DNA of 64,000 nucleotides. Source: Streptomyces sp. ALI-76-A. Lineage in GTDB: Bacteria; Actinomycetota; Actinomycetes; Streptomycetales; Streptomycetaceae. The stretch is from positions 6,882,001 to 6,946,000 of the forward strand of contig NZ_JASVWB010000002.1 in NCBI RefSeq assembly GCF_030287445.1, in the 5' to 3' direction. Position 1 is the first letter of the stretch. Each line of letters starts with the position of its first letter. The notes under the pieces are model-generated. The model searched no databases. It was not told the DNA's origin and saw only the letters and a list, made by a program, of their open reading frames with translations. The translations under genes were made by a program, and so were the position numbers. This document shows positions 28,501-37,000 of this stretch, in pieces.

Positions 28501-29230
28501 CCCGGACGGCAGCACCCAGGTCATCGACCCGGACACCGGCATCGCCACCGTCACCGACCCGCAGGGCAACACCGAGACCGTGAACCTGCACGACCTCAAC
28601 TCGTGGGGGGACTTCGACCGTTCGGACTTCCTCGACGACCTCGACACCGTCGGCGGCGACGGCACCACCACCCGGGACGTGCCGTTCTCCGAGCTGGGCC
28701 TCGGCGGCGGCAACGGCGCCGGGGCGGGCGACGGGACCACCGCGGTCGCGGGCGGCGGCGTCTCGGGGGCCGGCTCCTACTCCGCGGACGGCTTCGACGG
28801 GGCAGGCGTAGCCCCGCTCTCGGACGGTGCCGCCGGCAGCGGAGCCGGCGCGCTCGGTCCCGGCGCGGGGGCCGGCGCGCCCGGCGCCCCCGGCATGCCC
28901 GGCAGTCCCGGCATGCCGATGGGCGGCGGCATGGGCGGCATGGGCGCGGGCGGCGAGAAGGGCAACGGCGAGCGGGTGCGCGCCGTCCTGGTCGACGCGG
29001 CGGAGGAGAGCGAGCGCCGCAACCGCCGCCGGCGCAGCCCGTGGAACCGCCAGGAGGACAGCGACACCTTCCTGTCCCCGGCCTCCCGGGTGGCGACCAC
29101 CGGCGGCGACTCGCCCGAGCAGGAGGCGGAGCCCGGCCGCAGGCCCACCAGCTCCGCCGACTACCTGGAGGAGGACGCGGACGTGTGGGGCACCGACGAG
29201 GGCGGCACCCCGGCCGTCATCGGGCGGTGA
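25568..29230 (+). CDS. AAWKG family T7SS-linked repeat protein, 1220 aa
   Basis: A very long protein that I recognise as the AAWKG family, known only from actinobacterial T7SS loci. Residues 1-430 hold the conserved globular part, with a phosphate-binding-like FFDGGKKTKIKQAR strand region, and DASWKGEAAEVFRNLL near 222, which stands in for the AAWKG/WxG signal. Residues 438-545 are six tandem 18-residue charged repeats of the type KKYQDELRDEQEKQREED, certainly a long helix or coiled coil. Residues 630-1010 are three 105-125-residue beta-rich repeats full of PDGT, PDGS and TTTFPDGTTQTVDP turns. A Gly-rich segment and a basic tail close the protein. No signal peptide is seen. The GTG start has AGAAAGGG ahead. 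It is probably a cell-surface fibre or secreted stalk. That role is inference. Confidence 0.8.
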   Translation: MADPIDPNSGARLDEFDTAADPSTDTWATLVTHITGYPVPDRATVFDTLRSDHGGKLFRMDIKERSLSLLVKDSGFLTNTGEDYDIWFFDGGKKTKIKQARIVFEGRVKAGNEIIFAAPGTDNVHNAQVREGNEFTDYNKAKMSTIPLARYMNGPRAALLALLGGTTQDARFSSLGVPPTDAVDLNSFTTTGESFDYAAKFFRDHAVVLKDWEDRFGRDDASWKGEAAEVFRNLLRKIRENYDAYVETFNATAGTGDQNGTGGTVYSRALSLGRTYLTNAANTLLQAWLDWAKSPYYDPHQVLRYVLDDLAQWVDANNVGKTEIQVTHYRAGSSTYHSPQAGFLQAHPEYGDLNDVANWAKVGDKAAKIWSQGVDRYLGGPAAKVQSDLNNQFLDLGKDFSENIPEPKSTTTASADYEKKKLEDEKKEIDKQREDDRKYQDELRDEQEKQREEDKKYQQELRDEQNKQREEDKKYQDELRDEQKREQDEAKKYQEELRAEQQREQDEAKKYQDELRNEQNQQRDEDKKYADELRDEQKREQDEARREAEEQRVAMQESLGGLNDPNAVTTQDLGLDDLLNQNIPVTESLGDLGEVNGQGGGDQNSTTEVPPITQSLGGLGGLNSGAGGALRTPTGGTTQLTAGKLTTDFADGSGTSFDPESGVLTTTHPDGSVTTQDLGDGVKVTNPDGSVTSLGDDGKLTTTFPDGTTQTVDPTTGQATTTDPDGTTTTTDLGSLDGLNDGLDGLGGGDGVLDTPTGGTTQLTSGGDLTTDFADGGSTSFDPDSGMLTTTGPDGSVTTENLGDGVKVTNPDGSVTSLGDDGKLTTTFPDGTTQTVDPTTGQATTTDPDGTTTTENLGGLGNLNGRNSVGGDLGDLIDIPSDLPTESIGDLGDLGGPDSDEPGLETPTGGHTSLDGDGDFTTTFEDGSTASFDPDNGMLTTTDADGSTTTTDLTHGAKVTNPDGSTTVLDNGQLTTTFPDGSTQVIDPDTGIATVTDPQGNTETVNLHDLNSWGDFDRSDFLDDLDTVGGDGTTTRDVPFSELGLGGGNGAGAGDGTTAVAGGGVSGAGSYSADGFDGAGVAPLSDGAAGSGAGALGPGAGAGAPGAPGMPGSPGMPMGGGMGGMGAGGEKGNGERVRAVLVDAAEESERRNRRRRSPWNRQEDSDTFLSPASRVATTGGDSPEQEAEPGRRPTSSADYLEEDADVWGTDEGGTPAVIGR
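26879..27202 (+). repeat. Six tandem 54-bp coding repeats
   Basis: Each 54-bp unit encodes one 18-residue KKYQDELRDEQ-type coiled-coil block in the AAWKG-family gene. The units differ mainly in K/Q/E/D substitutions that keep charge. Confidence 0.9.
27599..28128 (+). repeat. Two identical 158-bp copies, 372 bp apart
   Basis: 27599-27756 and 27971-28128 are identical base for base. They encode the second half of the first two beta-rich repeats. A third, diverged copy lies at about 28430-28580. Perfect identity at silent positions indicates a recent duplication or gene conversion. Confidence 0.9.
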
Positions 29231-29429
29231 CGACCGCGAGGAGACGCATCCCATCCGGCCCCGGCTTCCACGGCCGGGGCCTCACCAGGCAAGATCAGCG
29301 GGGAAGTTGACGGCCCGGGGACCGGGGCCGGACGTACATACGGACCGGACATCCGGACGTGGCAGGCGTGTCAGACGTACCCCAGGTACCAGGCGTACCA
29401 GGAGACCGACGGAGAAGGGCGGGGCGGGC

Positions 29430-29888
29430 GTGACGGAACCGCTGGACAAGCGTCTGGAGAAGGCGATGGCCGAACTCCAGGCGGCCCAGGAGGCGGTCGC
29501 GCGCACCGAGCGCGAGTTGCGGCAGGCGTCGTTCGCGGTGGTTTCCTCCGACCGCGCGGTCCGGGCGACCGTGGGGCCGCAGGGGGAGCTGACCGGGATC
29601 GAGTTCCTGGAGAACAAGCACCGCGACATGTCCTCCCAGGAGCTGGCCGCCAGCGTCCTGGAGGCGGCGAGCGCGGCCCGCCTGAAGATGAACCGGCACG
29701 TGATGAAGGCGATGGCCCCCTTCACCGAGCCCAGCAGCAACCTGCCGGAGCTGAAGGGCTTCGAGCTCGACTGGGAGCGGATCTTCGGGCCCGAGGTGCT
29801 GCGCGAGGACGACGACGACACCGCACGCGCCGGCCAGGAGGAGACGCCCGCCTGGCGTGACGCGCTCGGCGAGGACGGGGAGGACTGA
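29430..29888 (+). CDS. YbaB/EbfC family protein of the T7SS locus
   Basis: A 152-residue protein. An N-terminal coiled coil (RLEKAMAELQAAQEAVARTE) leads into the YbaB/EbfC fold core, VRATVGPQGELTGIEFLE followed by a SSQELAASVLEAASAAR helix. Stand-alone YbaB proteins bind DNA. T7SS-linked copies such as this are thought to act as chaperones or substrate partners instead. The acidic C-terminus (REDDDDTARAGQEE) argues against DNA binding. The GTG at 29430 is preceded by GGAGAAGGG. It is followed two bases later by the next gene, so the pair is tightly coupled. Confidence 0.82.
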   Translation: MTEPLDKRLEKAMAELQAAQEAVARTERELRQASFAVVSSDRAVRATVGPQGELTGIEFLENKHRDMSSQELAASVLEAASAARLKMNRHVMKAMAPFTEPSSNLPELKGFELDWERIFGPEVLREDDDDTARAGQEETPAWRDALGEDGED

Positions 29889-29890
29889 CC

Positions 29891-30262
29891 GTGGGACAGC
29901 GCTACTACGTGGACCCGCACCGCATCGAGGCCCTGGCGCGGCAGCTGGAGGAGATCGGCGCCCTGGCCAGGAACATGACCGAGGAGTTCCTGGACGAGCT
30001 GGCCCCCACGGTCAACTGGCCCGGTACCGAGGGCGAGTTCGCCGAGAAGGCCAGGCCGCAGGAGCAGAAGGAACGGCAGACCACCAAGGACACCATGATG
30101 TCCGTCCGCGACGCGGTGGTGGCCATCAGCGACGCCACGATCAGCCAGGTCCGGATGGTGAAGGACACCCGCGACCGCAACATCGAGGACATCGAGCAGG
30201 GCAACCGCCGCATCGACACCGACGGGCTGAACGGCGGTTCCGGCGGGCATGGCCGCCGCTGA
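29891..30262 (+). CDS. Small WXG100/EspC-like T7SS substrate
   Basis: A 123-residue helical protein starting YYVDPHRIEALARQLEEIG, which resembles the N-terminal helix of EspC/DUF2580 and other WXG100-like substrates. The turn region reads VNWPGTEGEFAEKA, a WxG motif at residues 47-49. A second long helix follows (TTKDTMMSVRDAVVAISDAT), and the C-terminus is a short Gly/Arg tail. Directly downstream of the YbaB-like gene and 81 bp ahead of the giant gene, it is a plausible export partner or adaptor for the giant protein. The GTG start lies two bases after the previous stop. Confidence 0.75.
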   Translation: MGQRYYVDPHRIEALARQLEEIGALARNMTEEFLDELAPTVNWPGTEGEFAEKARPQEQKERQTTKDTMMSVRDAVVAISDATISQVRMVKDTRDRNIEDIEQGNRRIDTDGLNGGSGGHGRR

Positions 30263-30343
30263 CCTCCGCACCGCCGGCCGCTCCCGCACCGTGCCGGGGG
30301 CGGCCGTCCCGTCCTGCCCGCGTGACATCGAGGACGGCCCCCG

Positions 30344-31048
30344 ATGAGCATCATGGCATCGCCCGAGATCAACGCGATGATCTTCATCCTCACCGGGGAA
30401 AAGCTGATCGACGCCGACGAGGACCTCGCCTACGACAGCCGCAAGCCCTACTCCGGCCTGGGCCGCAAGCTGGACAGGCTCTCCTCGCTGATCGACAAGT
30501 CGATCCACGACATCGCCGAGTCCATGCCGGACGACCTGGCCAAGTCGTACGCCGAGGCGATGGGCATGCTCATCGACGACGGCGGCAAGAACTACCTGCG
30601 CGAGTTCGCCGAGCAGCTCGACAAGATCGCCGAGGGCCGGCGCAAGACCTCCATGGACATCATGGAGTCCAAGTGGCAGGTCATCGCCGAGGTCATCCGG
30701 CTGCTCATCGAGATCGCCATCTACCTCGCGATGTCCTTCTTCACCGGCGGTGCCTCGGCCAGCCAGATCATGATGGCCAAGCTGCGCAGCCGGTTCATGA
30801 TCCTCACCATGCTCAGCCACCTGCTCCAGCGGCTGAACCTGGCGCCCGCGCTGAGCGAGGCGTTCGCCGAGGCGTTCACCACCTTCGCGGTGCGGCTGGC
30901 GATGATGAACTTCGCCCCGGACGGCCGCCGCCCGGACGGCTTCGACTGGAACGACATCCTTAAGTCCGCCGCGTTCGGCGCCGCGGCGGGCTTCCTCACC
31001 GGCGTCTTCGACGATCTCGCGAGGGGCATCGTCAAGAGCTACGACAAC
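30344..31048 (+). other. Giant protein: helical N-terminal export region
   Basis: Residues 1-235. Long amphipathic helices, a hydrophobic hairpin at about 115-140, and GFDWNDILKSAAFGAAAGFL near 205-225. This layout resembles the WXG100-like N-terminal domains of T7SS-exported toxins. There is no cleavable signal peptide. Confidence 0.6.
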
Positions 31049-34000
31049 AACTTCCTCAAGGACGGCCCGGACCTCGACTTCAAGCCTCACCCCAACCCGC
31101 GGCCCACTCCGAGCCCCGACGTCGGCAACAACACCCCGAACCCGAAGCCGAACCCCGCCCCGAACCCGGACGGCGACACCCTCCCGAACGACCGCCCGGA
31201 CCCCGGTCTTTACGGGAACGGCCCCAACCCCGGGAACAACACCCCGCTCACCTTCCGCGACACCCCGCTGTCCTTCCGGAACAACCCCGACCTGTGGCGG
31301 AACAACCAGCTGCTGCGGTACAACGCCGACCGGCCGGGCGCGCTGGCCGGGCACTACGGGCTCAAGGGGACCACCGACTTCCTCGCCGCCGGCTCCGGCG
31401 AGGCGCTCGCGGAGATCCTGATCAAGGGCGCCTTCGACGGCGACTGGTCCACCAGCTGGTCCACCTTCGTCGGCGCGGGCGTCAGCAGCCAGGTCGAGTC
31501 CACCCTCACCGACGTCGCCGTGAACACCGGCGCCGAACTGCGCCACGCCATCGACAAGCTGCGCGACCAGCCGCCCACCGTCTCCGCCGGGGACGGCGAC
31601 TCCGGCACGCGGGACCCCGCCGGCTCCTCGGGCTCCCGTGACGGCGACGGCCCCGCCCGCACCGACGGCTCCCCGGGTACGGACACCACGGGCGGTGACG
31701 GCCCCGCGCCCGCCTCGACGCCGCCCGTCTCCCGGCAGATCACCGGACAGGGTGATGTCACCGGCGGCCAGTCACCCGCGCCCTACACCGGCAGCGAGTC
31801 GCCCCCGGCCTACGCCGGTGGCGGCGAGATGCCCCCGGCCTACGTCGTGGAGGACCCACCGCCGTACTCACCGGGCCCGCTGCCGGTGACCGCCGCCGAG
31901 AACGCGCTGTGGCAGCAGGTCCACAACGGACCGGCCGAGGCCCGCGAGCAGGCGCTGCGCGACCTCGCCGCCCTGCGCGGCGCCCAGCCGCCCGCCGACG
32001 ATGAGATCGGCGTCCGCGACAGCCTGCACAGCAAGCTGTCGCAGCTGCCCGAGGTGCGGGTGGTGCCCGCCGGGAACGGCCCGGCCGCCCAGGTCGACAC
32101 CGACACGGTCCGCCGCGCCCTGGACGGCTTCGGCACGCCGGTCACGGTCGACATCCCGCTCTCGCTCAGCACCGGCCCGGGGGTTCCCGGCGACGGCTCC
32201 GCGAACCCGGCCGACCCTGTGGCCGGTTCCCTGCCTTCTTCTTCGCAGCACGAGGCCGTGGACTCCCCGGAGAGCGCCGTCGTCGGCTCGCGGGAGAACG
32301 AGGTCCAGAACTCTCCGGACGAGGTGGTCGGGCAGGACGAGCGTGCGGGTACGGTGCCGGATCAGGGTGTCGGCGGTGCGGTCGGCTCCCAGACACCGAG
32401 CACCTCCGGTACGTCCACCTCCGGTACGTCCGACTCCAGTACGCCCAGCTCCGGTACACCCACAGCCGGTACGCCCAACGCCTCGGCCACGCCGGGCGCG
32501 GGCAGCGGCAGCGGTGGCCGGCCGGGTGGTGTCCCCGCCGCCGGAGGCACCCCGGCTCCCTCCGGTACGCCGTCCCAGGGCACCCGTACCCCGGACGGCA
32601 CGTCCCCGGTGGACGGCCCAGGGATCACGACGGACGGCTCCCCGCAGCCCTCGCAGCCGTCCCCGGTGACGAACGCCTCCCCGGACGTCTCCGACGCACC
32701 TGCCGACAGCGGAACGTCGGACTCGGGACACAGCGCCCCCGTCCCGGCCGACGACATCGCCACCGCCCCGCCGAAGATCGGTACCACCGGCTCGTACGTC
32801 GACACCGCCACCGGAGCCGTACGGGAGGCCGACGGCATCGACGGCGTGGACGGCATCAGCGGTGGGAGCGAGGTGAAGGCCGGCGAGGTGAGGGCCGGCG
32901 ATGTGAAGGCAGGTCCCGCTCCGGCCGGGAACACCGCGCCCGGCCAGGCGCCGCCGCTGACGATCGTGGTCTCGGAGATGCCGCCGCCGGGCGAGGGGGC
33001 GCCGGAGGCGGCCGAACTGCTGGACGGGGCCGGGACCGACCGGGCCGTGGTGCTCGGGCCGCCGGTCGCGTCGGACGGGACGGGGCGCCCCGTACGCGCC
33101 GCCGTCGAGCTGACCCGCGACGGGCCGGGCGCCCCCGTCCGGGTCCGCCCGCTCGCCGATCCCTCGTCCGGTGTGTCGGCGGAGGGCATCCCGGCCACCG
33201 GCGACAGCGCCTTCCCCGGCGCGGACGTGCTGCTGCCACTGGCCGACGCCCTCGGCCCGGCTCCCGCCACGGCAGCCCCTGCGCCCCGCCCCGCGACCCA
33301 GAGTTCCGCGACCACCGACAGCGATCCGGTCACCGCGTCGGCCACGCGCCCGAAGGCGTTCACGGACCTGTCGACTTCCCTGAGCGGCAACGGTGTCGGC
33401 CTGAACCTCACGGAGGCCACCACTCCCGCCGCGGCCAAGCTCGCCACCCTGTCCCGCCCGTGGACGGAGACGGCCACCGACCTGTACCTGGAGTCGGGCA
33501 ACGGCAACGGAGCCGCCGGCGGGAACGGCAACGGAGTCGCTGACGGCAACGGAACCGGCGGGCACGTCCCGGGCCTCGGCGGCGGACGCGGGCCAGGCAA
33601 CGACGGCACTCCGCCCCCGCCCCCGCCTGCGCGCACCACGCCGGACAGCACCCCGGCGACATCCTCCGCGCCGCCACCGCCGCCGGGGCGGATCATCGTG
33701 CGGTCCGCGGACGGCCACCGCACCGCCGACGGGGGAAGCGGCCCCGCACGGCCCGGGGGCGGGCCGGTCGTCACCACCCTGGACGGCCACACGGTGCCCG
33801 TCGCGCAGCTGCGGCGCTGGGTGTCGGACGCGGCCGTGAAGGCCCGACCGGGGCACGCGGTGCAGAAGTTGACCATCTCCCAGAGCCCGGCCGAGGACGC
33901 CACGGCGCACAGCGCGGGCCGGCGCGCGCTGCTGGGCCAGGACACCTTCCGCGGCGTACGCACCACCTCCGCGTCCCCGGGCCCGGGGACCGCCACGGCG

Positions 34001-37000
34001 CCGGCGCCCGCCACCCGTACCGTCTTCACCGGCCCGCCGGCCCCGCTCCCCGGGTCCGGCAGCGAGCGGGGCGCCGAGTACAACGCGGCACACGGCACCG
34101 CCCGTACCGTCACGCTCGGCACCGACGACGTGGCGCGCCCCACCGTGACGATGAGCGGCGCGCAGTACGGCGAGGTGCTCAAGTCCTGGGCCGACGACGG
34201 CGATCAGGACCGGCCGCTGGTCCTCTTCTCCTGCGAGACCGGGCGGCAGCCGGAGGTGGCGGGCCTGCCGGTGGCGCAGCACGTGGCGAACCGGACCGGA
34301 CGGCCGGTGTACGCGCCGACCACCGAGGTCGGCACCGCCCGGGACCGGGACGGCAACGTCCGCGCCGTGCTGGCCGAAGGGACGGACGGGCCGGGCCGCT
34401 GGCGGCTCTTCACCCCGGAGCCCGCCGGTGCCGACCTGGACGGGCTGGCGCGTGACGCCGGGCTGCACGCGGGCCCGGAACCGGCCGACGCCTTCGCCCG
34501 GGCCCGTACCCTCCAGCAGATCCGCACCCTGCGTGACGCGCTCGGTCCGGACGCCGAACAGCGGCCGGAGAACCGGGAGTTGCTGGCCGGCCTCGCCTTC
34601 GTGGACGGCCTGCGCTGGCTCAGCCCCGACACCGCGGCCCGTTACGGCGACGGCCGGATGACCCCGGACCTGCTGCGCCGCATGGTCACCGACTGGCGAG
34701 CTGCGACGGGCGCCACCACACCCGATCCGGCGACCGGCCCCGCCCCGGCGGCCGATCCCACCCCCGAGCGGTACACCGCCTTCCTGCGCGCCGCGGCCGG
34801 ACTGCGCTCCACCGCCGGGCCCGACACCACACTCGACGCCCTGCTGCCCCCGCCGCCGCCCGCGCTCCCGCCGACCACCCCGGTCTCGCCGGAGGACGTG
34901 CGCGGTCTCACCTACGCGCCCTCCGCGCAGATCACCTGGTCGCTCTCCGACACCCCGCTGCCGCTGTCCGAGCTGGGCCTGAGCCCCGAGGACACCGCCG
35001 AACTCGCCCGCCGCAGGCCCGATCTGGCGCCCGCGTCGAGCCGCCCGGAGAGCCTCGCCGAGGACATGACCCTGCTCAGCAAGGCCACGCCCGGCACAGC
35101 GGACACCGTGCACGCGGACGGCCTGGCCTTCCGGCGGCTGGACACCCCCGGCGGCGGCAACTGCCTCTTCCGCTCGATCCTCGACAGCGCGCGCAGCCGG
35201 CCCGTACCGCCCGCGTGGGCCGCACGGAACGTCGCCGGGCTGCGCCGCCTGCTGCGCGACCGGATCACCGGCTCCGACCTGGGCGACGCGGTGTCCGTGG
35301 CGATCCCGGACCCGGTGTTCGCCGTGGTGGACGACCTGCGGATGCGCGCCGTCGCAGGGGTGCGGGACCCGGCCGAGCAGCGCCGGATCACCCGGCTCTG
35401 GAACCGGATCGCGCGGGATGTCGTCACCGACGGCGACGCCGGCGAGTGGCGGCGCATCCTCCGGGAGAGCGACTACCCGCATCTCGCCGACGTGGCGCCC
35501 ACCCCCGCCGACGCGTGGCGGCTCGGCGTCCGGGAGCTCGTCGCCTCGGCGGCCGAACTCCCCGAGCTGTGGGCCTCTCCCTTCGCCGACCAGCTCCCCG
35601 AGGCACTGGCGCACACGCTCGACCTCGATCTGCGGCTCGTCCAGCCCGACCCGCGCTCGCCGGGGGCCACCTTCGTCAACACCCTCCATCCGGGCGGCCA
35701 GGGCGGCACCCTGCACCTCGCCTACAACGGCGTCGACCACTACGACGCCCTGGTACCGGCGTCGGCCCCGCTGGTCCCCGTACCGGACCCGGTCGTCACG
35801 CAGGATCCGGTGGTCACAGAAGACCCGGTGATCACCCAGGACCCGGTCACCACCCCGGACCCGGACGGCTCCGGTCCGTTCGGCGAGTGGCTGCGCAGCA
35901 TGGGCGGGATCAGCGACCTCGACCGTCCCGACGCCGAGACCCCCGACCGGGGCGACCCGGTACCGCTGGAGACCCAGCTCGAACGGCACCGCCCGGCACG
36001 CCTGCTGACCGGCCCGGACGCACGGCCGCCGGGCCCGGCGCCGCGCACCGTCACCTTCGAGGACGGCAGCCGGCTGCCCACTGTCCTGATCAGCCCCGAC
36101 GCGGACCCGGGCGACGGCACCCCGGGCGCCCGGCCGGACGGGGCCACGCGGACCACCCCGACCGGGCTCTTCACCGGCCCCGGCGTCACCACCCTGCGCT
36201 CGCCCGAGCAGGTGGCCGAGGAGATCCTGGGCAAGCTGCCGAAGAACCTGCGCGCCCAGTTCGACGAGGCGGAGCTGCTGCGCCTGCTGACCGACCAGCC
36301 CGGCGCCTTCACCGCCCCGCGCGGCGCGCGCTTCGTGGGCCGGGAGAAGTCCGGGGTCGGCCACGAGATGACGGTCGAGGCCATCCCGTACCACCGCTGG
36401 GAGCGCTTCGCCGACGTGGACGGCGGCACCGTCCGGCTGGACACCATGCGACGGGGCCAGGCCGGTACGGCCGGCGGGCGCAGCGTCGGCTTCGGGCGCC
36501 GGATCGCCGGCGGAGTGAGCATGGGCCCGCCGCTCAACTGGCTGCTGAAGATCGGCGTTTCACTGGGCTGGACCCGCAGGACCGACTACGCCCAGGGCAC
36601 TCAGGCGTACCACCAGACCGAGTGGCGCGCCCACGAGGGCTCGCACCTGCACCTGGACGACGTCCACTACCGGGTACGGGTGGACCGCGTCACCGAGGCG
36701 CCGAAGACCACCGGCCCGGCCACCCCGTCCAGCCAGGGCACCACCCCGAACGTCCGGCCCAACGCGCCTGCTCCCGGGCCGCTTTGGCAGCGAAGCCAGG
36801 TGCACGTCGCGGAGTTCGCGATGCGCGACGGGCTGAGCTGGCGGCTGCCGGACGACCTCACCGTGCCCTTCACGGGACCCCGCCGGGCACCGAGGACGCT
36901 CACCTTCCCGGACGGGATCGAGCCACGCATCACCGACACCACCGGGCTGCACCTCACGGACCCGCCGGAGGACGTGGCGCTCGCCCTCTCCGGAGCACGT

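Noticed and set aside
26420..29254. Long open frame on the minus strand opposite the AAWKG gene (over 900 codons)
   Set aside because: It is the antisense shadow of a high-GC3 repeat gene. Its translation is Val/Gly/Ala/Arg-rich with mirrored repeats and no domain.
31868..36394. 1508-codon minus-strand frame inside the giant gene
   Set aside because: Antisense shadow: Arg/Gly/Val-rich, no motif. The plus frame carries recognisable domains over the same span.
36350..36400. Possible extra metalloprotease motif (GHEMTVEAIPYH) in the giant protein
   Set aside because: There is no HExxH or HExxxH spacing, and the segment is in a strand-rich region.
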